A DNA stretch of 64,000 bases, from NCBI RefSeq assembly GCF_029814935.1, contig NZ_CP104582.1, positions 1,178,001 through 1,242,000 of the forward strand, in the 5' to 3' direction. The translations under genes were made by a program, and so were the position numbers. The stretch comes from Pseudomonas sp. GD03919. Its GTDB lineage: Bacteria; Pseudomonadota; Gammaproteobacteria; Pseudomonadales; Pseudomonadaceae. Below the pieces are notes generated by a model. The model was not told the DNA's origin and made no database searches. It was given only the letters and a program-made list of their open reading frames with translations. Shown one piece after another: positions 29,688 through 38,078 of the stretch (its first letter is position 1; the number at the start of each line of letters is the position of its first letter).

Positions 29688-30945
29688 CTTTCCCCGCCTG
29701 CCACACGCGTACGCTTTTCACCCGGTTTTCCGCCGCCTGGAGAATCTCCAGGCGATAGGGGCCGATCTTCAGGCAGACGCTGCTGTCCGGGATGGTCTCC
29801 AGGGCTTCGGTGATCAGGCCGTTGAGGGTCTTGGGGCCGTCGCTGGGCAGATGCCAGCCGAGGGTCTTGTTCACTTCGCGAATGTAGGCGGCGCCGTCGA
29901 TGATCAGGGTGCCGTCTTCCTGCGGGTGGATATCGGGGCTGCGCAGGCTGTCCTGGTTGCTGAAGTCGCCGACGATCTCTTCGAGAATATCTTCCAGAGT
30001 GACGATGCCGATCACCTCGCCATATTCGTCAACGACAATGCCGATGCGCCGCTTGTGCTTCTGGAAGTTGATCAGCTGGGTCGCCAGGGGCGTGTTTTCC
30101 GGGATGAAATAAGGCTCGTTGCAGGCTGCCAGCAACGACTCCTTGGTCAACTGGTTGTGGCTCAGCAGGCGGGCGATCTGGCGCATGTGCACCACGCCTT
30201 CGATCTGATTGATGTCGCCACGAAACACCGGCAGGCGCGTGTGCGGGGTGGTGCGCAGCTGGTCGACGATGCTCTCCAGGTCGTCGTCCAGGTCGATGCC
30301 GGCCACCTCGTTGCGCGGGATCATGATGTCGTCCACCGTCACCCGTTCGAGGTCGAGGATGCTCAGCAGCATGCTCTGGCGGTTCGTCGGCAGTTCTGAG
30401 CCGGACTCACGCACCACGCTGCGCAGCTCCTCGGTAGACAGGCTGTCGCTGGCGCGCTGTGACGGATCGACGCCGAACAGACGCAGCAGGCCACTGCTGA
30501 TCGCGCTGGTCAGCCACACCACCGGGTAGAGCACGCGCAGCAGCAGGCTGAGCACGCGACTGGCGGGGAAGGCCACCAGTTCCGGGCGTAGGGCGGCCAG
30601 GGTCTTGGGCGTGATCTCGCCGAAGATCAGTACGATGATGGTCAGGCCTGCGGTGGCGATGGCGATACCGGCCTCACCCCACATGTCCACCGCCAGCACT
30701 GTGGCGATGGAGGCGGCGAGGATGTTGACCACGTTGTTGCCGACCAGAATGGTGCCGAGCAGGCGATCCGGACGGTCAAGCAGGCGGGTGACGCGCTTGG
30801 CGCCGCTGTGTCCTTCTTTGGCCAGGTGCTTGAGCCGATAGCGATTGAGGCTGAGCAGGCCGGTCTCGGAGCTGGAGAAGAACGCCGAGCAGAGGATGAG
30901 GAAAAACAACAGGCCGAGCAGGTAGCTCGAATGTATGTCGTCCAT
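29659..30945 (-). CDS. HlyC/CorC (CNNM) family protein: DUF21, CBS pair and CorC domain
   Basis: The 428-residue inner-membrane protein has the DUF21 transmembrane domain (about residues 5-180, with FFSSSETGLLSLNRYRL and VLIFGEITPKTLAALRPE). A CBS pair follows (about residues 200-320: VTVDDIMIPRNEVAGID; HTRLPVFRGDINQIEGVVHMR; GIVVDEYGEVIGIVTLEDILEEIVGD), then a C-terminal CorC_HlyC domain. Family members handle magnesium or cobalt export or resistance. A close homologue is often adjacent to ffh and a CcsA-like gene in Pseudomonas, as here. It lies ten bases after the CcsA-like gene and is probably co-transcribed. Confidence 0.92.
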   Translation of the reverse strand: MDDIHSSYLLGLLFFLILCSAFFSSSETGLLSLNRYRLKHLAKEGHSGAKRVTRLLDRPDRLLGTILVGNNVVNILAASIATVLAVDMWGEAGIAIATAGLTIIVLIFGEITPKTLAALRPELVAFPASRVLSLLLRVLYPVVWLTSAISSGLLRLFGVDPSQRASDSLSTEELRSVVRESGSELPTNRQSMLLSILDLERVTVDDIMIPRNEVAGIDLDDDLESIVDQLRTTPHTRLPVFRGDINQIEGVVHMRQIARLLSHNQLTKESLLAACNEPYFIPENTPLATQLINFQKHKRRIGIVVDEYGEVIGIVTLEDILEEIVGDFSNQDSLRSPDIHPQEDGTLIIDGAAYIREVNKTLGWHLPSDGPKTLNGLITEALETIPDSSVCLKIGPYRLEILQAAENRVKSVRVWQAGKVKPSPTAPE

Positions 30946-30955
30946 GACGTCTGCC

Positions 30956-31756
30956 TCAGATGTGCAGGATGAATTCGCGTACCAGCTTGCTGCCGAAATA
31001 GGCCAGCATCAGCAGACAGAACCCGGCGAGGGTCCAGCGAATGGCCTTGTGCCCGCGCCAGCCGAGCTGGTGGCGCCCCCACAGCAGCACAGCGAAAACC
31101 ACCCAGGCGAAGCAGGACAGGAAGGTCTTGTGCGCCAGGTGCTGAGCGAACAGATCATCGATGTACAGCGCGCCGGACAGCAGCGACAGCGACAGCAGCA
31201 GCCAGCCGGCGAAGAGAAAGCCGAACAGCAGGCTTTCCATGGTTTGCAGGGGTGGAAAGTTGCGGATCAGCCCGGACGGGTGCTTGTGCTTGAGCTGATG
31301 GTCCTGCAACAGCAGCAGGATCGACTGGAACACGGCGATGGTGAGCATGCCGTAAGCCATGATCGAGAACAGGATGTGGGCGAGGATGCCGGGGTGCTCG
31401 TTGATCGGGTTGATGGTGCCACTGGGCATGAATTCGGCCGCCAGCACGGTCAGTGTGCCGAGCGGGAACAGCAATAGCAGCAGGTTTTCCACCGGGATGC
31501 GCAAGCAGGCCAGCAGAATCAGGCCGATAACCGCCCAGGCAATCAGGCTGGCTGCGTTGAAGAAGTCCAGGTTGAGGCCGTGTACGTCATACAGCTGGTA
31601 GAACAGGCTGATGCCGTGCAGGCACAAGGCGAGCACACCTAGCGACGCCAGCAGGCGTTTGTCGGGGATGCTGCGCTGCGTCAGACGCAGGCCTTGGTAA
31701 GCGGCGGCGCCGGCATAGAGGAGGGCGGCGGCGAGACTGGGCAACAGAGGGTGCAT
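30956..31756 (-). CDS. CcsA/HemX-like inner membrane protein (YpjD type)
   Basis: The 266-residue protein has about eight membrane segments and the cytochrome c assembly protein (CcsA) fold with conserved His residues, including those near LNEHPGILAHILFSIMAYG and AQHLAHKTFLSCFAWVVFAVLLWGRHQLGWRG. It lacks the full WWD motif of true haem handlers, so it is a YpjD/HemX-like relative with an uncertain role. The ATG at 31756 (MHPLLPSLAAALLYAG) is preferred to the Met at 31798, which adds polar residues. It is divergent from ffh. Confidence 0.82.
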   Translation of the reverse strand: MHPLLPSLAAALLYAGAAAYQGLRLTQRSIPDKRLLASLGVLALCLHGISLFYQLYDVHGLNLDFFNAASLIAWAVIGLILLACLRIPVENLLLLLFPLGTLTVLAAEFMPSGTINPINEHPGILAHILFSIMAYGMLTIAVFQSILLLLQDHQLKHKHPSGLIRNFPPLQTMESLLFGFLFAGWLLLSLSLLSGALYIDDLFAQHLAHKTFLSCFAWVVFAVLLWGRHQLGWRGHKAIRWTLAGFCLLMLAYFGSKLVREFILHI

Positions 31757-31830
31757 AAATCCGTGTAAGGCGAGCCCGAAAGGCGCTGAGTGTGGCACAG
31801 AAGGGCGTCAGCACGAAAGACCGCCGGCGG

Positions 31831-31859
31831 TGTCGGCAGCTCGGCGACTTCGCTATAAT
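31831..31859 (+). promoter_or_regulatory. Likely ffh promoter
   Basis: A perfect TATAAT -10 lies at 31854-31859, with a weak TGTCGG -35 at 31831-31836 and 17 bases between. The ffh start is 55 bases downstream. Confidence 0.5.
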
Positions 31860-31913
31860 CCGCCGCCTGTCGCACACCCGGCGCGCCGGGTCGCACCTAT
31901 CAAAGGAACGCGC

Positions 31914-33293
31914 ATGTTCGAAAATCTTACCGATCGCCTGTCCCAGACGCTGCGTAATGTCACGGGCAAGGCCAAGCTGACCGAAGACAACATCAAGGAT
32001 ACGCTGCGCGAAGTGCGCATGGCCCTGCTCGAGGCCGACGTGGCTCTGCCGGTGGTCAAGGACTTCGTCGGCAAGGTCAAGGATCGCGCCGTTGGTACCG
32101 AAGTCTCCAAGAGCCTGACGCCGGGCCAGGCCTTCGTGAAGATCGTTCGCGCCGAGCTGGAAGAGCTGATGGGCGCGGCCAACGAGGATCTGGCGCTGAA
32201 CGCCGCGCCGCCCGCCGTGGTGCTGATGGCCGGCCTGCAGGGCGCGGGCAAGACCACCACCGCCGGCAAACTGGCCAAGTTCCTCAAGGAGCGCAAGAAG
32301 AAGTCGGTGCTGTTGGTGTCGGTCGACGTCTACCGTCCGGCGGCAATCAAACAGTTGGAAACCCTGGCGGGCGACCTCGGGGTGACTTTCTTCCCCTCCG
32401 ATGCCAGTCAGAAGCCGGTGGATATCGCCAACGCAGCGATCCGCGAAGCCAAGCTGAAGTTCATCGACGTGGTCATCCTCGATACCGCCGGTCGCCTGGC
32501 CATTGATGCCGAGATGATGGCCGAGATCCAGGCGCTGCACGCAGCCGTCAAACCGGTCGAAACGCTGTTCGTGGTCGACGCCATGACCGGCCAGGACGCC
32601 GCCAACACCGCCAAGGCGTTCGGCGAGGCGTTGCCGCTGACTGGTGTGGTGCTGACCAAGGTCGACGGTGACGCCCGTGGTGGCGCTGCCTTGTCCGTCC
32701 GTCATATCACCGGCAAGCCGATCAAGTTCATCGGTATGGGCGAGAAGAGCGACGCGCTCGAGCCCTTCCATCCGGATCGTATCGCCTCGCGCATCCTCGG
32801 CATGGGTGATGTGCTCAGCCTGATCGAACAGGCCGAGCAGACCCTTGATCGCGAGAAGGCCGAGAAACTCACCAAGAAGCTGAAGAAGGGCAAGGGCTTC
32901 GATCTCGAAGACTTCCGTGATCAGCTGCAGCAGATGAAAAACATGGGCGGCCTCGGCGGTCTGATGGACAAGCTGCCGTCCATCGGTGGCGTTAATCTGT
33001 CGCAGATGGGCAATGCTCAAGGTGCGGCGGAGAAGCAGTTCAAGCAGATGGAGGCGATCATCAACTCGATGACGCCGGCCGAGCGCCGCGATCCGGACAT
33101 CATCAGTGGCTCGCGCAAGCGCCGCATCGCTATGGGTTCCGGTACCCAGGTGCAGGACATCGGTCGCTTGATCAAGCAGCACAAGCAGATGCAGAAGATG
33201 ATGAAGAAATTCACCGCCAAGGGCGGTATGGCCAAGATGATGCGCGGCATGGGCGGCATGCTTCCGGGTGGCGGCGGAATGCCGAAATTCTGA
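31914..33293 (+). CDS. ffh: Signal recognition particle protein Ffh
   Basis: Ffh binds signal sequences emerging from the ribosome and, with 4.5S RNA and FtsY, delivers them to the membrane. The 459-residue protein has the N-terminal helical domain, the GTPase G domain (GLQGAGKTTTAGKLAKFL; DTAGRLAIDAEMM; LTKVDGDARGGAAL), and a methionine-rich M domain at the C-terminus (MQKMMKKFTAKGGMAKMMRGMGGMLPGG), all intact. A good ribosome site (AAAGGAA) precedes the ATG at 31914. The 4.5S RNA gene is not in this window. Confidence 0.98.
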   Translation: MFENLTDRLSQTLRNVTGKAKLTEDNIKDTLREVRMALLEADVALPVVKDFVGKVKDRAVGTEVSKSLTPGQAFVKIVRAELEELMGAANEDLALNAAPPAVVLMAGLQGAGKTTTAGKLAKFLKERKKKSVLLVSVDVYRPAAIKQLETLAGDLGVTFFPSDASQKPVDIANAAIREAKLKFIDVVILDTAGRLAIDAEMMAEIQALHAAVKPVETLFVVDAMTGQDAANTAKAFGEALPLTGVVLTKVDGDARGGAALSVRHITGKPIKFIGMGEKSDALEPFHPDRIASRILGMGDVLSLIEQAEQTLDREKAEKLTKKLKKGKGFDLEDFRDQLQQMKNMGGLGGLMDKLPSIGGVNLSQMGNAQGAAEKQFKQMEAIINSMTPAERRDPDIISGSRKRRIAMGSGTQVQDIGRLIKQHKQMQKMMKKFTAKGGMAKMMRGMGGMLPGGGGMPKF

Positions 33294-33332
33294 GGCCTGT
33301 ACGCCGGCCGATGGTCGTCCGGAAAAAGAGAT

Positions 33333-33360
33333 TTGCAAACCGCCGCATAATCCTTAAAAT
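33333..33360 (+). promoter_or_regulatory. Promoter of the rpsP operon
   Basis: TTGCAA (33333-33338) and TAAAAT (33355-33360) are spaced by 16 bases. The leader then contains a GGCCTTTCGGGCC hairpin before rpsP. Confidence 0.6.
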
Positions 33361-33434
33361 ATGCGGCCTTTCGGGCCTAGGCCCATTTTTGATGTGTGCC
33401 TCAAGTTAGCACCGACTACAGGAACGATGTTCTC

Positions 33435-33686
33435 ATGGTAACTATTCGTCTCGCTCGTGGCGGCTCCAAAAAGCGCCCCTTCTACCACCTGACCGTGACC
33501 AACAGCCGCAATGCGCGCGACGGTCGCTTCGTAGAGCGTATCGGTTTCTTCAACCCGATCGCCGCGGGTGCTGAAGTCAAGCTGTCCGTCAATCAAGAGC
33601 GTGCTGCCTACTGGCTGAGCCAGGGCGCGCAGCCGTCTGAGCGCGTTGCTCAGCTGCTCAAGGAAGCTGCCAAGGCTGCTGCCTAA
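33435..33686 (+). CDS. rpsP: 30S ribosomal protein S16
   Basis: S16 is a small-subunit ribosomal protein that helps assemble the 5' domain of 16S rRNA. The 83-residue sequence [20 protein letters not shown] with [14 protein letters not shown] is typical. It is first in the rpsP-rimM-trmD-rplS operon. The next gene starts eight bases after its stop. Confidence 0.97.
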   Translation: MVTIRLARGGSKKRPFYHLTVTNSRNARDGRFVERIGFFNPIAAGAEVKLSVNQERAAYWLSQGAQPSERVAQLLKEAAKAAA

Positions 33687-33694
33687 GCATCTTT

Positions 33695-34231
33695 ATGAGT
33701 ACGACGCCGGCCGTCGCCGAGGATTTGATCGTTCTCGGCAAGATTGTTTCGGTGCACGGCGTCAAGGGTGAAGTGAAGGTGTACTCCTTTACCGATCCCA
33801 TCGATAACGTGCTCGATTACCAAAACTGGACACTCAAACGTGACGGTGAGGTAAAGAAAGTGGAGCTGGCCAGCGGCCGCCTGCAAGGCAAGGTGCTGGT
33901 AGCCAAACTGAAAGGTCTAGATGATCGCGAAATTGCGCGTACCTACGCCGGTTTCGAGATCTGCGTGCCGCGTAGCGAGCTGCCGGACCTGGAAGATGGC
34001 GAGTTCTACTGGTACCAGTTGCAGGGCTTGAAGGTCATCGATCAGGCGGGGCAGTTGCTCGGTGTGGTCGACCATCTGTTCGAGACCGGTGCCAACGATG
34101 TGATGGTGGTCAAGGCATGCGCAGGCAGCCTGGATGATCGCGAGCGTTTGCTGCCCTACACGGATCAGTGCGTGCTCTCGATCGATCTGGTAGCTGGCGA
34201 GATGCGGGTCGACTGGGATGCGGATTTCTAA
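33695..34231 (+). CDS. rimM: Ribosome maturation factor RimM
   Basis: RimM binds S19 and assists 30S head maturation. The 178-residue protein has the N-terminal RimM beta-barrel ([25 protein letters not shown]) and the C-terminal PRC barrel ([41 protein letters not shown]). It lies between rpsP and trmD, with a five-base gap to trmD. Confidence 0.96.
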   Translation: MSTTPAVAEDLIVLGKIVSVHGVKGEVKVYSFTDPIDNVLDYQNWTLKRDGEVKKVELASGRLQGKVLVAKLKGLDDREIARTYAGFEICVPRSELPDLEDGEFYWYQLQGLKVIDQAGQLLGVVDHLFETGANDVMVVKACAGSLDDRERLLPYTDQCVLSIDLVAGEMRVDWDADF

Positions 34232-34236
34232 GGCTC

Positions 34237-34980
34237 ATGCGTGTAGAAGTCATCACCCTGTTCCCGGAAATGTTTGCCGCCATCGGCGAGTACGGCATCA
34301 CCAGTCGAGCGGTCAAGCAGGAGCTTCTCAAGCTCAATTGCTGGAACCCGCGAGACTACACGACTGATCGTCACCATACGGTGGATGACCGCCCTTTCGG
34401 CGGTGGTCCGGGAATGGTGATGAAAATCAAGCCTCTCGAGGATGCCTTGGCCAGTGCCAAGCAAGCCGCGGGAGAGACGGCGAAGGTGATCTACCTGTCG
34501 CCGCAGGGCCGTAGCCTGAATCAGGCGGCGGTCCGCGAGCTGGCGCAGGAGGATGCACTGATCCTGATTGCTGGTCGTTATGAAGGCATCGACGAGCGTT
34601 TCATTGAGGCGCATGTCGATGAGGAATGGTCGATTGGCGACTACGTCCTGTCCGGCGGTGAGCTGCCGGCCATGGTGCTGATCGATGCGGTGACGCGCCT
34701 TTTGCCTGGTGCATTGGGTCATGCCGATTCGGCCGAGGAGGACTCCTTTACGGATGGCCTGCTCGACTGCCCGCACTACACCCGCCCGGAGGTGTATGCG
34801 GATAAACGTGTTCCCGAGGTGTTGCTTAGTGGCAACCACGAACACATCCGGCGCTGGCGTTTGCAGCAGTCCCTTGGTCGGACCTGGGAACGTCGCGCTG
34901 ATCTTCTGGATAGCCGCTCGCTTTCTGGAGAAGAGAAAAAGCTGCTGGAGGAATACATCCGCCAGCGGGACGATAGTTAA
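34237..34980 (+). CDS. trmD: tRNA (guanine-N1-)-methyltransferase
   Basis: TrmD methylates G37 next to the anticodon of tRNAs reading CUN, CCN and CGG, preventing +1 frameshifts. The 247-residue protein has the SPOUT trefoil-knot motifs [24 protein letters not shown] and [12 protein letters not shown], and the catalytic Asp region [15 protein letters not shown]. The ATG at 34237 ([13 protein letters not shown]) is the family start; the frame is open further upstream inside rimM. Confidence 0.97.
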   Translation: MRVEVITLFPEMFAAIGEYGITSRAVKQELLKLNCWNPRDYTTDRHHTVDDRPFGGGPGMVMKIKPLEDALASAKQAAGETAKVIYLSPQGRSLNQAAVRELAQEDALILIAGRYEGIDERFIEAHVDEEWSIGDYVLSGGELPAMVLIDAVTRLLPGALGHADSAEEDSFTDGLLDCPHYTRPEVYADKRVPEVLLSGNHEHIRRWRLQQSLGRTWERRADLLDSRSLSGEEKKLLEEYIRQRDDS

Positions 34981-35022
34981 CGTATCGATGATGGGCCGGG
35001 AGGCTTGTCTTAGGAGCGCAGC

Positions 35023-35373
35023 ATGACCAACAAGATTATCCAGATGCTCGAAGCCGAGCAGATGAACAAAGAAATCCCGACTTTCGCCCCTGGCGACACC
35101 GTAGTCGTACAAGTGAAAGTAAAGGAAGGCGACCGTCAGCGTCTGCAGGCCTTCGAAGGCGTGGTTATCGCCAAGCGTAACCGCGGCCTGAACAGCGCCT
35201 TCACCGTGCGCAAGATCTCCAGCGGCGTTGGCGTTGAGCGTACCTTCCAGACCTACAGCCCGCTGGTTGACAGCCTGGCAGTCAAGCGTCGTGGTGACGT
35301 GCGCAAAGCCAAGCTGTACTACCTCCGCGATCTGTCCGGCAAAGCCGCACGCATCAAGGAAAAGCTGTCCTAA
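35023..35373 (+). CDS. rplS: 50S ribosomal protein L19
   Basis: L19 lies at the 30S-50S interface. The 116-residue protein with [35 protein letters not shown] and the C-terminal [25 protein letters not shown] is typical. A GGAG site lies about eight bases before the ATG. It closes the rpsP operon and is followed by a strong terminator. Confidence 0.97.
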   Translation: MTNKIIQMLEAEQMNKEIPTFAPGDTVVVQVKVKEGDRQRLQAFEGVVIAKRNRGLNSAFTVRKISSGVGVERTFQTYSPLVDSLAVKRRGDVRKAKLYYLRDLSGKAARIKEKLS

Positions 35374-35389
35374 GTTCGGACGCTTCTCC

Positions 35390-35420
35390 GACAAAGGCAG
35401 CCTAAGGGCTGCTTTTGTCG
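35390..35420 (+). terminator. Terminator of the rpsP-rplS operon
   Basis: GACAAAGGCAGCC pairs with GGGCTGCTTTTGTC across a short TAA loop, with an internal T run. The hairpin begins 17 bases after the rplS stop. Confidence 0.8.
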
Positions 35421-35439
35421 TTTCTGGCTTGCAGTGATC

Positions 35440-35868
35440 ATGAGTGGCATTGAGATGACCCCGAGAGAGCAAGAGATCCAGCGACGCATCGCACTGTCGG
35501 AAACCCGTGTGACCAAGGCGGTGTTTCCACCGACCACCAATCATCACAACACCCTCTTCGGCGGCACCGCGCTGGCCTGGATGGACGAAGTGTCGTTCAT
35601 CGCTGCTACGCGGTTCTGCCGTCTGCCGTTGGTCACCGTTTCCAGCGATCGCATCGATTTCAAGCACGCGATACCGGCGGGCTCCATCGTCGAGTTGGTT
35701 GGGCGGGTAATCAAGGTCGGCAATACCAGCCTCAAGGTGGAGGTTGAGGTGTTCGTCGAGGGGCTGTATCAGGAAGGGCGCGAGCGGGCGATCAGCGGTA
35801 GTTTCAGCTTCGTCGCCGTCGATGATCAGCAGAAGCCAGTGCCGGTATTGCCGGGATTCGCTAGCTAG
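35440..35868 (+). CDS. Acyl-CoA thioesterase (hotdog fold, YciA type)
   Basis: The 142-residue enzyme hydrolyses acyl-CoA to free acid and CoA. The signature TNHHNTLFGGTALAWMDEVSFIAATRF with the catalytic Asp is present, followed by DRIDFKHAIPAGSIVELVGRV. The start is uncertain: GTG 35434, ATG 35440 and ATG 35455 (MTPREQEIQ) are all in frame, and 35455 would match many relatives. It lies between the rplS terminator and xerD. Confidence 0.88.
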   Translation: MSGIEMTPREQEIQRRIALSETRVTKAVFPPTTNHHNTLFGGTALAWMDEVSFIAATRFCRLPLVTVSSDRIDFKHAIPAGSIVELVGRVIKVGNTSLKVEVEVFVEGLYQEGRERAISGSFSFVAVDDQQKPVPVLPGFAS

Positions 35869-35974
35869 CCATTTGCCGGCCTTGGGCAAGGGCCGCTGAT
35901 CGTCGGCCTGGTCTGCTGGTGCGTCGGGTGTTGGCTGTGGAACACTTGCCTACCCTGTAATTGAAGGTCAATCG

Positions 35975-36871
35975 ATGCCTGCGCTGACTCACCCTCTGAT
36001 CGAGCGCTTCCTCGAAGCCCTATGGTTGGAAAAAGGGCTTTCCGCCCATACTCAGGCCGCCTATCGCAGTGATCTGGAGCACTTCAATGGCTGGCTCGCT
36101 GGGCGTGGCCTGGCGCTGCAGCATATCGGCCGCGACGCCATTCTCGATCACCTGGCCTGGCGTCTCGAGCAGGGCTATCAGGCGCGCTCCACGGCGCGCT
36201 TTCTCTCCGGTGTGCGCGGCTTCTACCGTTTCCTGCTGCGTGAAGCACTGATCAGCGAAGACCCGACCTTGCAGGTCGAGCTGCCGCAGATCGGCCGGCC
36301 ACTGCCCAAGTCACTGTCCGAAGCGGATGTCGAGGCGTTGCTGCAGGCGCCGGACCTGGATGACCCCATCGGCCTGCGTGATCGCGCCATGCTCGAGGTG
36401 CTCTACGCCTGCGGTTTGCGTGTCAGCGAGCTGGTCGGTCTGACGCTGGAGCAGGTCAATCTGCGTCAGGGCGTACTGCGGGTGTTCGGTAAAGGCAGCA
36501 AGGAGCGTCTTGTACCGTTGGGTGAAGAGGCTATTGCCTGGATCGAGCGCTACATACGCGAGGCGCGTCCGCTGTTGCTGGGCGGCAAACCCAGCGATGT
36601 GCTGTTTCCCAGCTTGCGTGGCGAGCAGATGACTCGGCAGACCTTCTGGCATCGCATCAAGCATCAGGCCCAGGTCGCTGGCATCAGCAAGGCGTTGTCG
36701 CCGCACACATTGCGCCACGCCTTCGCCACGCATCTGCTCAATCACGGCGCCGATCTGCGGGTGGTGCAGATGTTGCTGGGGCACAGTGACCTGTCCACCA
36801 CGCAGATCTACACCCATATCGCACGTGCCCGTTTGCAGGAGCTGCATGCGCAACACCACCCGCGTGGCTGA
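35975..36871 (+). CDS. xerD: Site-specific tyrosine recombinase XerD
   Basis: XerD, with XerC, resolves chromosome dimers at dif under FtsK control. The 298-residue protein has the N-terminal SAM-like core-binding domain (HPLIERFLEALWLEKGLSAHTQAAYRSDLEHF). The catalytic residues are all visible: Arg in YACGLRVSELVGL, Lys in GKGSKERLVPLG, HxxR in HTLRHAFATHLL, His in LLGHSDLSTTQ and Tyr in IYTHIARARL. Length and gene order before dsbC are typical. Confidence 0.96.
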   Translation: MPALTHPLIERFLEALWLEKGLSAHTQAAYRSDLEHFNGWLAGRGLALQHIGRDAILDHLAWRLEQGYQARSTARFLSGVRGFYRFLLREALISEDPTLQVELPQIGRPLPKSLSEADVEALLQAPDLDDPIGLRDRAMLEVLYACGLRVSELVGLTLEQVNLRQGVLRVFGKGSKERLVPLGEEAIAWIERYIREARPLLLGGKPSDVLFPSLRGEQMTRQTFWHRIKHQAQVAGISKALSPHTLRHAFATHLLNHGADLRVVQMLLGHSDLSTTQIYTHIARARLQELHAQHHPRG

Positions 36872-36990
36872 TGCGCTGGCGGAATGGGGGGCCGTTGGCT
36901 GCGCCATCTGCTAGCTGGTCGGCTGTCCGGTGTTGCATCTGTGGTAGGCTGTTGCGATCTTCAACGGTCCGTCGTTCGACAGGAGTATTC

Positions 36991-37716
36991 ATGTCCCTGA
37001 CCCGTATTTCCCTGGCTCTGGCACTTGTGCTGGGCAGTAGCGCCGCCCTGGCTGCCGATCCTGATCAGGCCATTCGCCAGTCGCTCAAGTCGCTCGACGC
37101 CAATTTGCCGATCGAGGCGATTGCCGAAAGCCCGTTGCCGGGTATCTATCAGGTGCAGCTGGAGGGCGGCCGTCAGCTCTATACCAGTGCCGATGGTCAG
37201 TTCCTGATCCAGGGTTATCTGTTTCAGGTCAAGGACGGTAAGGCCGTCAACCTGACCGAGCTCGAAGAAAGCCGCGCGGTGGCCAAGCAGATCAATGCCA
37301 TTCCGGCCAAGGAAATGGTGGTGTTCGCGCCGAAGGCGCCGAAGACCCATATCACCGTGTTCACCGATACCGACTGCGGCTACTGCCAGAAGCTGCACAG
37401 TGAAGTGCCCGAGCTCAACCGTCTGGGCGTCGAAGTGCGTTATGTCGCCTTCCCGCGCCAGGGCCTGAACAGCCCGGCGGCCAAGGAGCTGGTCAATGTC
37501 TGGTGCGCCAAGGATCAGCAGGAGGCGATGAACCGCGCCAAGACCCGCCAGAGCGTAGCCGATGCCTCCTGTGACAACCCGGTGGCCAAGCAGTACCAGC
37601 TCGGCCAGATGATTGGGGTCAATGGTACGCCGGCTATCGTGCTGGCCAACGGCAAGATGATTCCGGGCTATCAGCCGGCGCCGCAGTTGGCCAAAATTGC
37701 GCTGGAGTCGAACTAA
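36991..37716 (+). CDS. dsbC: Thiol:disulfide interchange protein DsbC
   Basis: DsbC is the periplasmic disulfide isomerase kept reduced by DsbD. The 241-residue precursor has a signal peptide (SLTRISLALALVLGSSAALA), an N-terminal dimerisation domain and a thioredoxin-like domain with the redox motif CGYC in FTDTDCGYCQKLHSE, plus a second Cys pair (WCAK and ASCDNP) and the cis-Pro in GVNGTPAIV. A GGAG site precedes the ATG. The stop codon touches the hairpin repeat that follows. Confidence 0.96.
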   Translation: MSLTRISLALALVLGSSAALAADPDQAIRQSLKSLDANLPIEAIAESPLPGIYQVQLEGGRQLYTSADGQFLIQGYLFQVKDGKAVNLTELEESRAVAKQINAIPAKEMVVFAPKAPKTHITVFTDTDCGYCQKLHSEVPELNRLGVEVRYVAFPRQGLNSPAAKELVNVWCAKDQQEAMNRAKTRQSVADASCDNPVAKQYQLGQMIGVNGTPAIVLANGKMIPGYQPAPQLAKIALESN

Positions 37717-37970
37717 GAACCTGTCCACGAGCTGCTGTGCGTCGGCTCTGCTGCGTTAAAAACAGGCCCGGAAAGCCGCTTGCGGCTAACGCACCTCAGT
37801 GCGGCCCGAAAGGGTGAGCGAAGCGAGTAATGCTCATTTACACCTCGTAAACTGCGCTTCCTTGCCTGTTTGACTCGCTGGCGCTCGCCCTTCGGGCCAG
37901 CCTTCGGCTGTTACTCCCGCTGGTCGTTGCGCCTTGCATAGCTCTAGCTCGCGAGCTCGTGATCAGGTTC
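37717..37970. repeat. 254-bp hairpin repeat element, copy A
   Basis: The ends are 15/17 matching inverted repeats, GAACCTGTCCACGAGCT and, reverse-complemented, GAACCTGATCACGAGCT. The interior has GCTGCGTTAAAAACAGGC, then CTCATTTACACCTCGTAAAC, then GCCTGTTT, which pairs with AAACAGGC. A shorter relative is at 48355-48482. It starts exactly one base after the dsbC stop. The 362 bases to hom contain only this element and the hairpins listed next. Confidence 0.8.
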
Positions 37971-37996
37971 TGTGAGCGGTGGATTGACTAACAAAC

Positions 37997-38051
37997 AGCC
38001 GCTTCGTAAGGTGCGGCTCTTTATCTGCGGCCGGAGCATGCTCCGGCCGTT
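37997..38051 (+). terminator. Hairpins upstream of hom
   Basis: AGCCGC and GCGGCT (37997-38018) form a hairpin followed by CTTTAT, and CGGCCGGAGC/GCTCCGGCCG (38030-38050) forms a second, strong hairpin. They may end dsbC transcription or structure the hom leader. Confidence 0.5.
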
Positions 38052-38078
38052 TCGTGCAGTGCTGATGGGGAATTGAGT

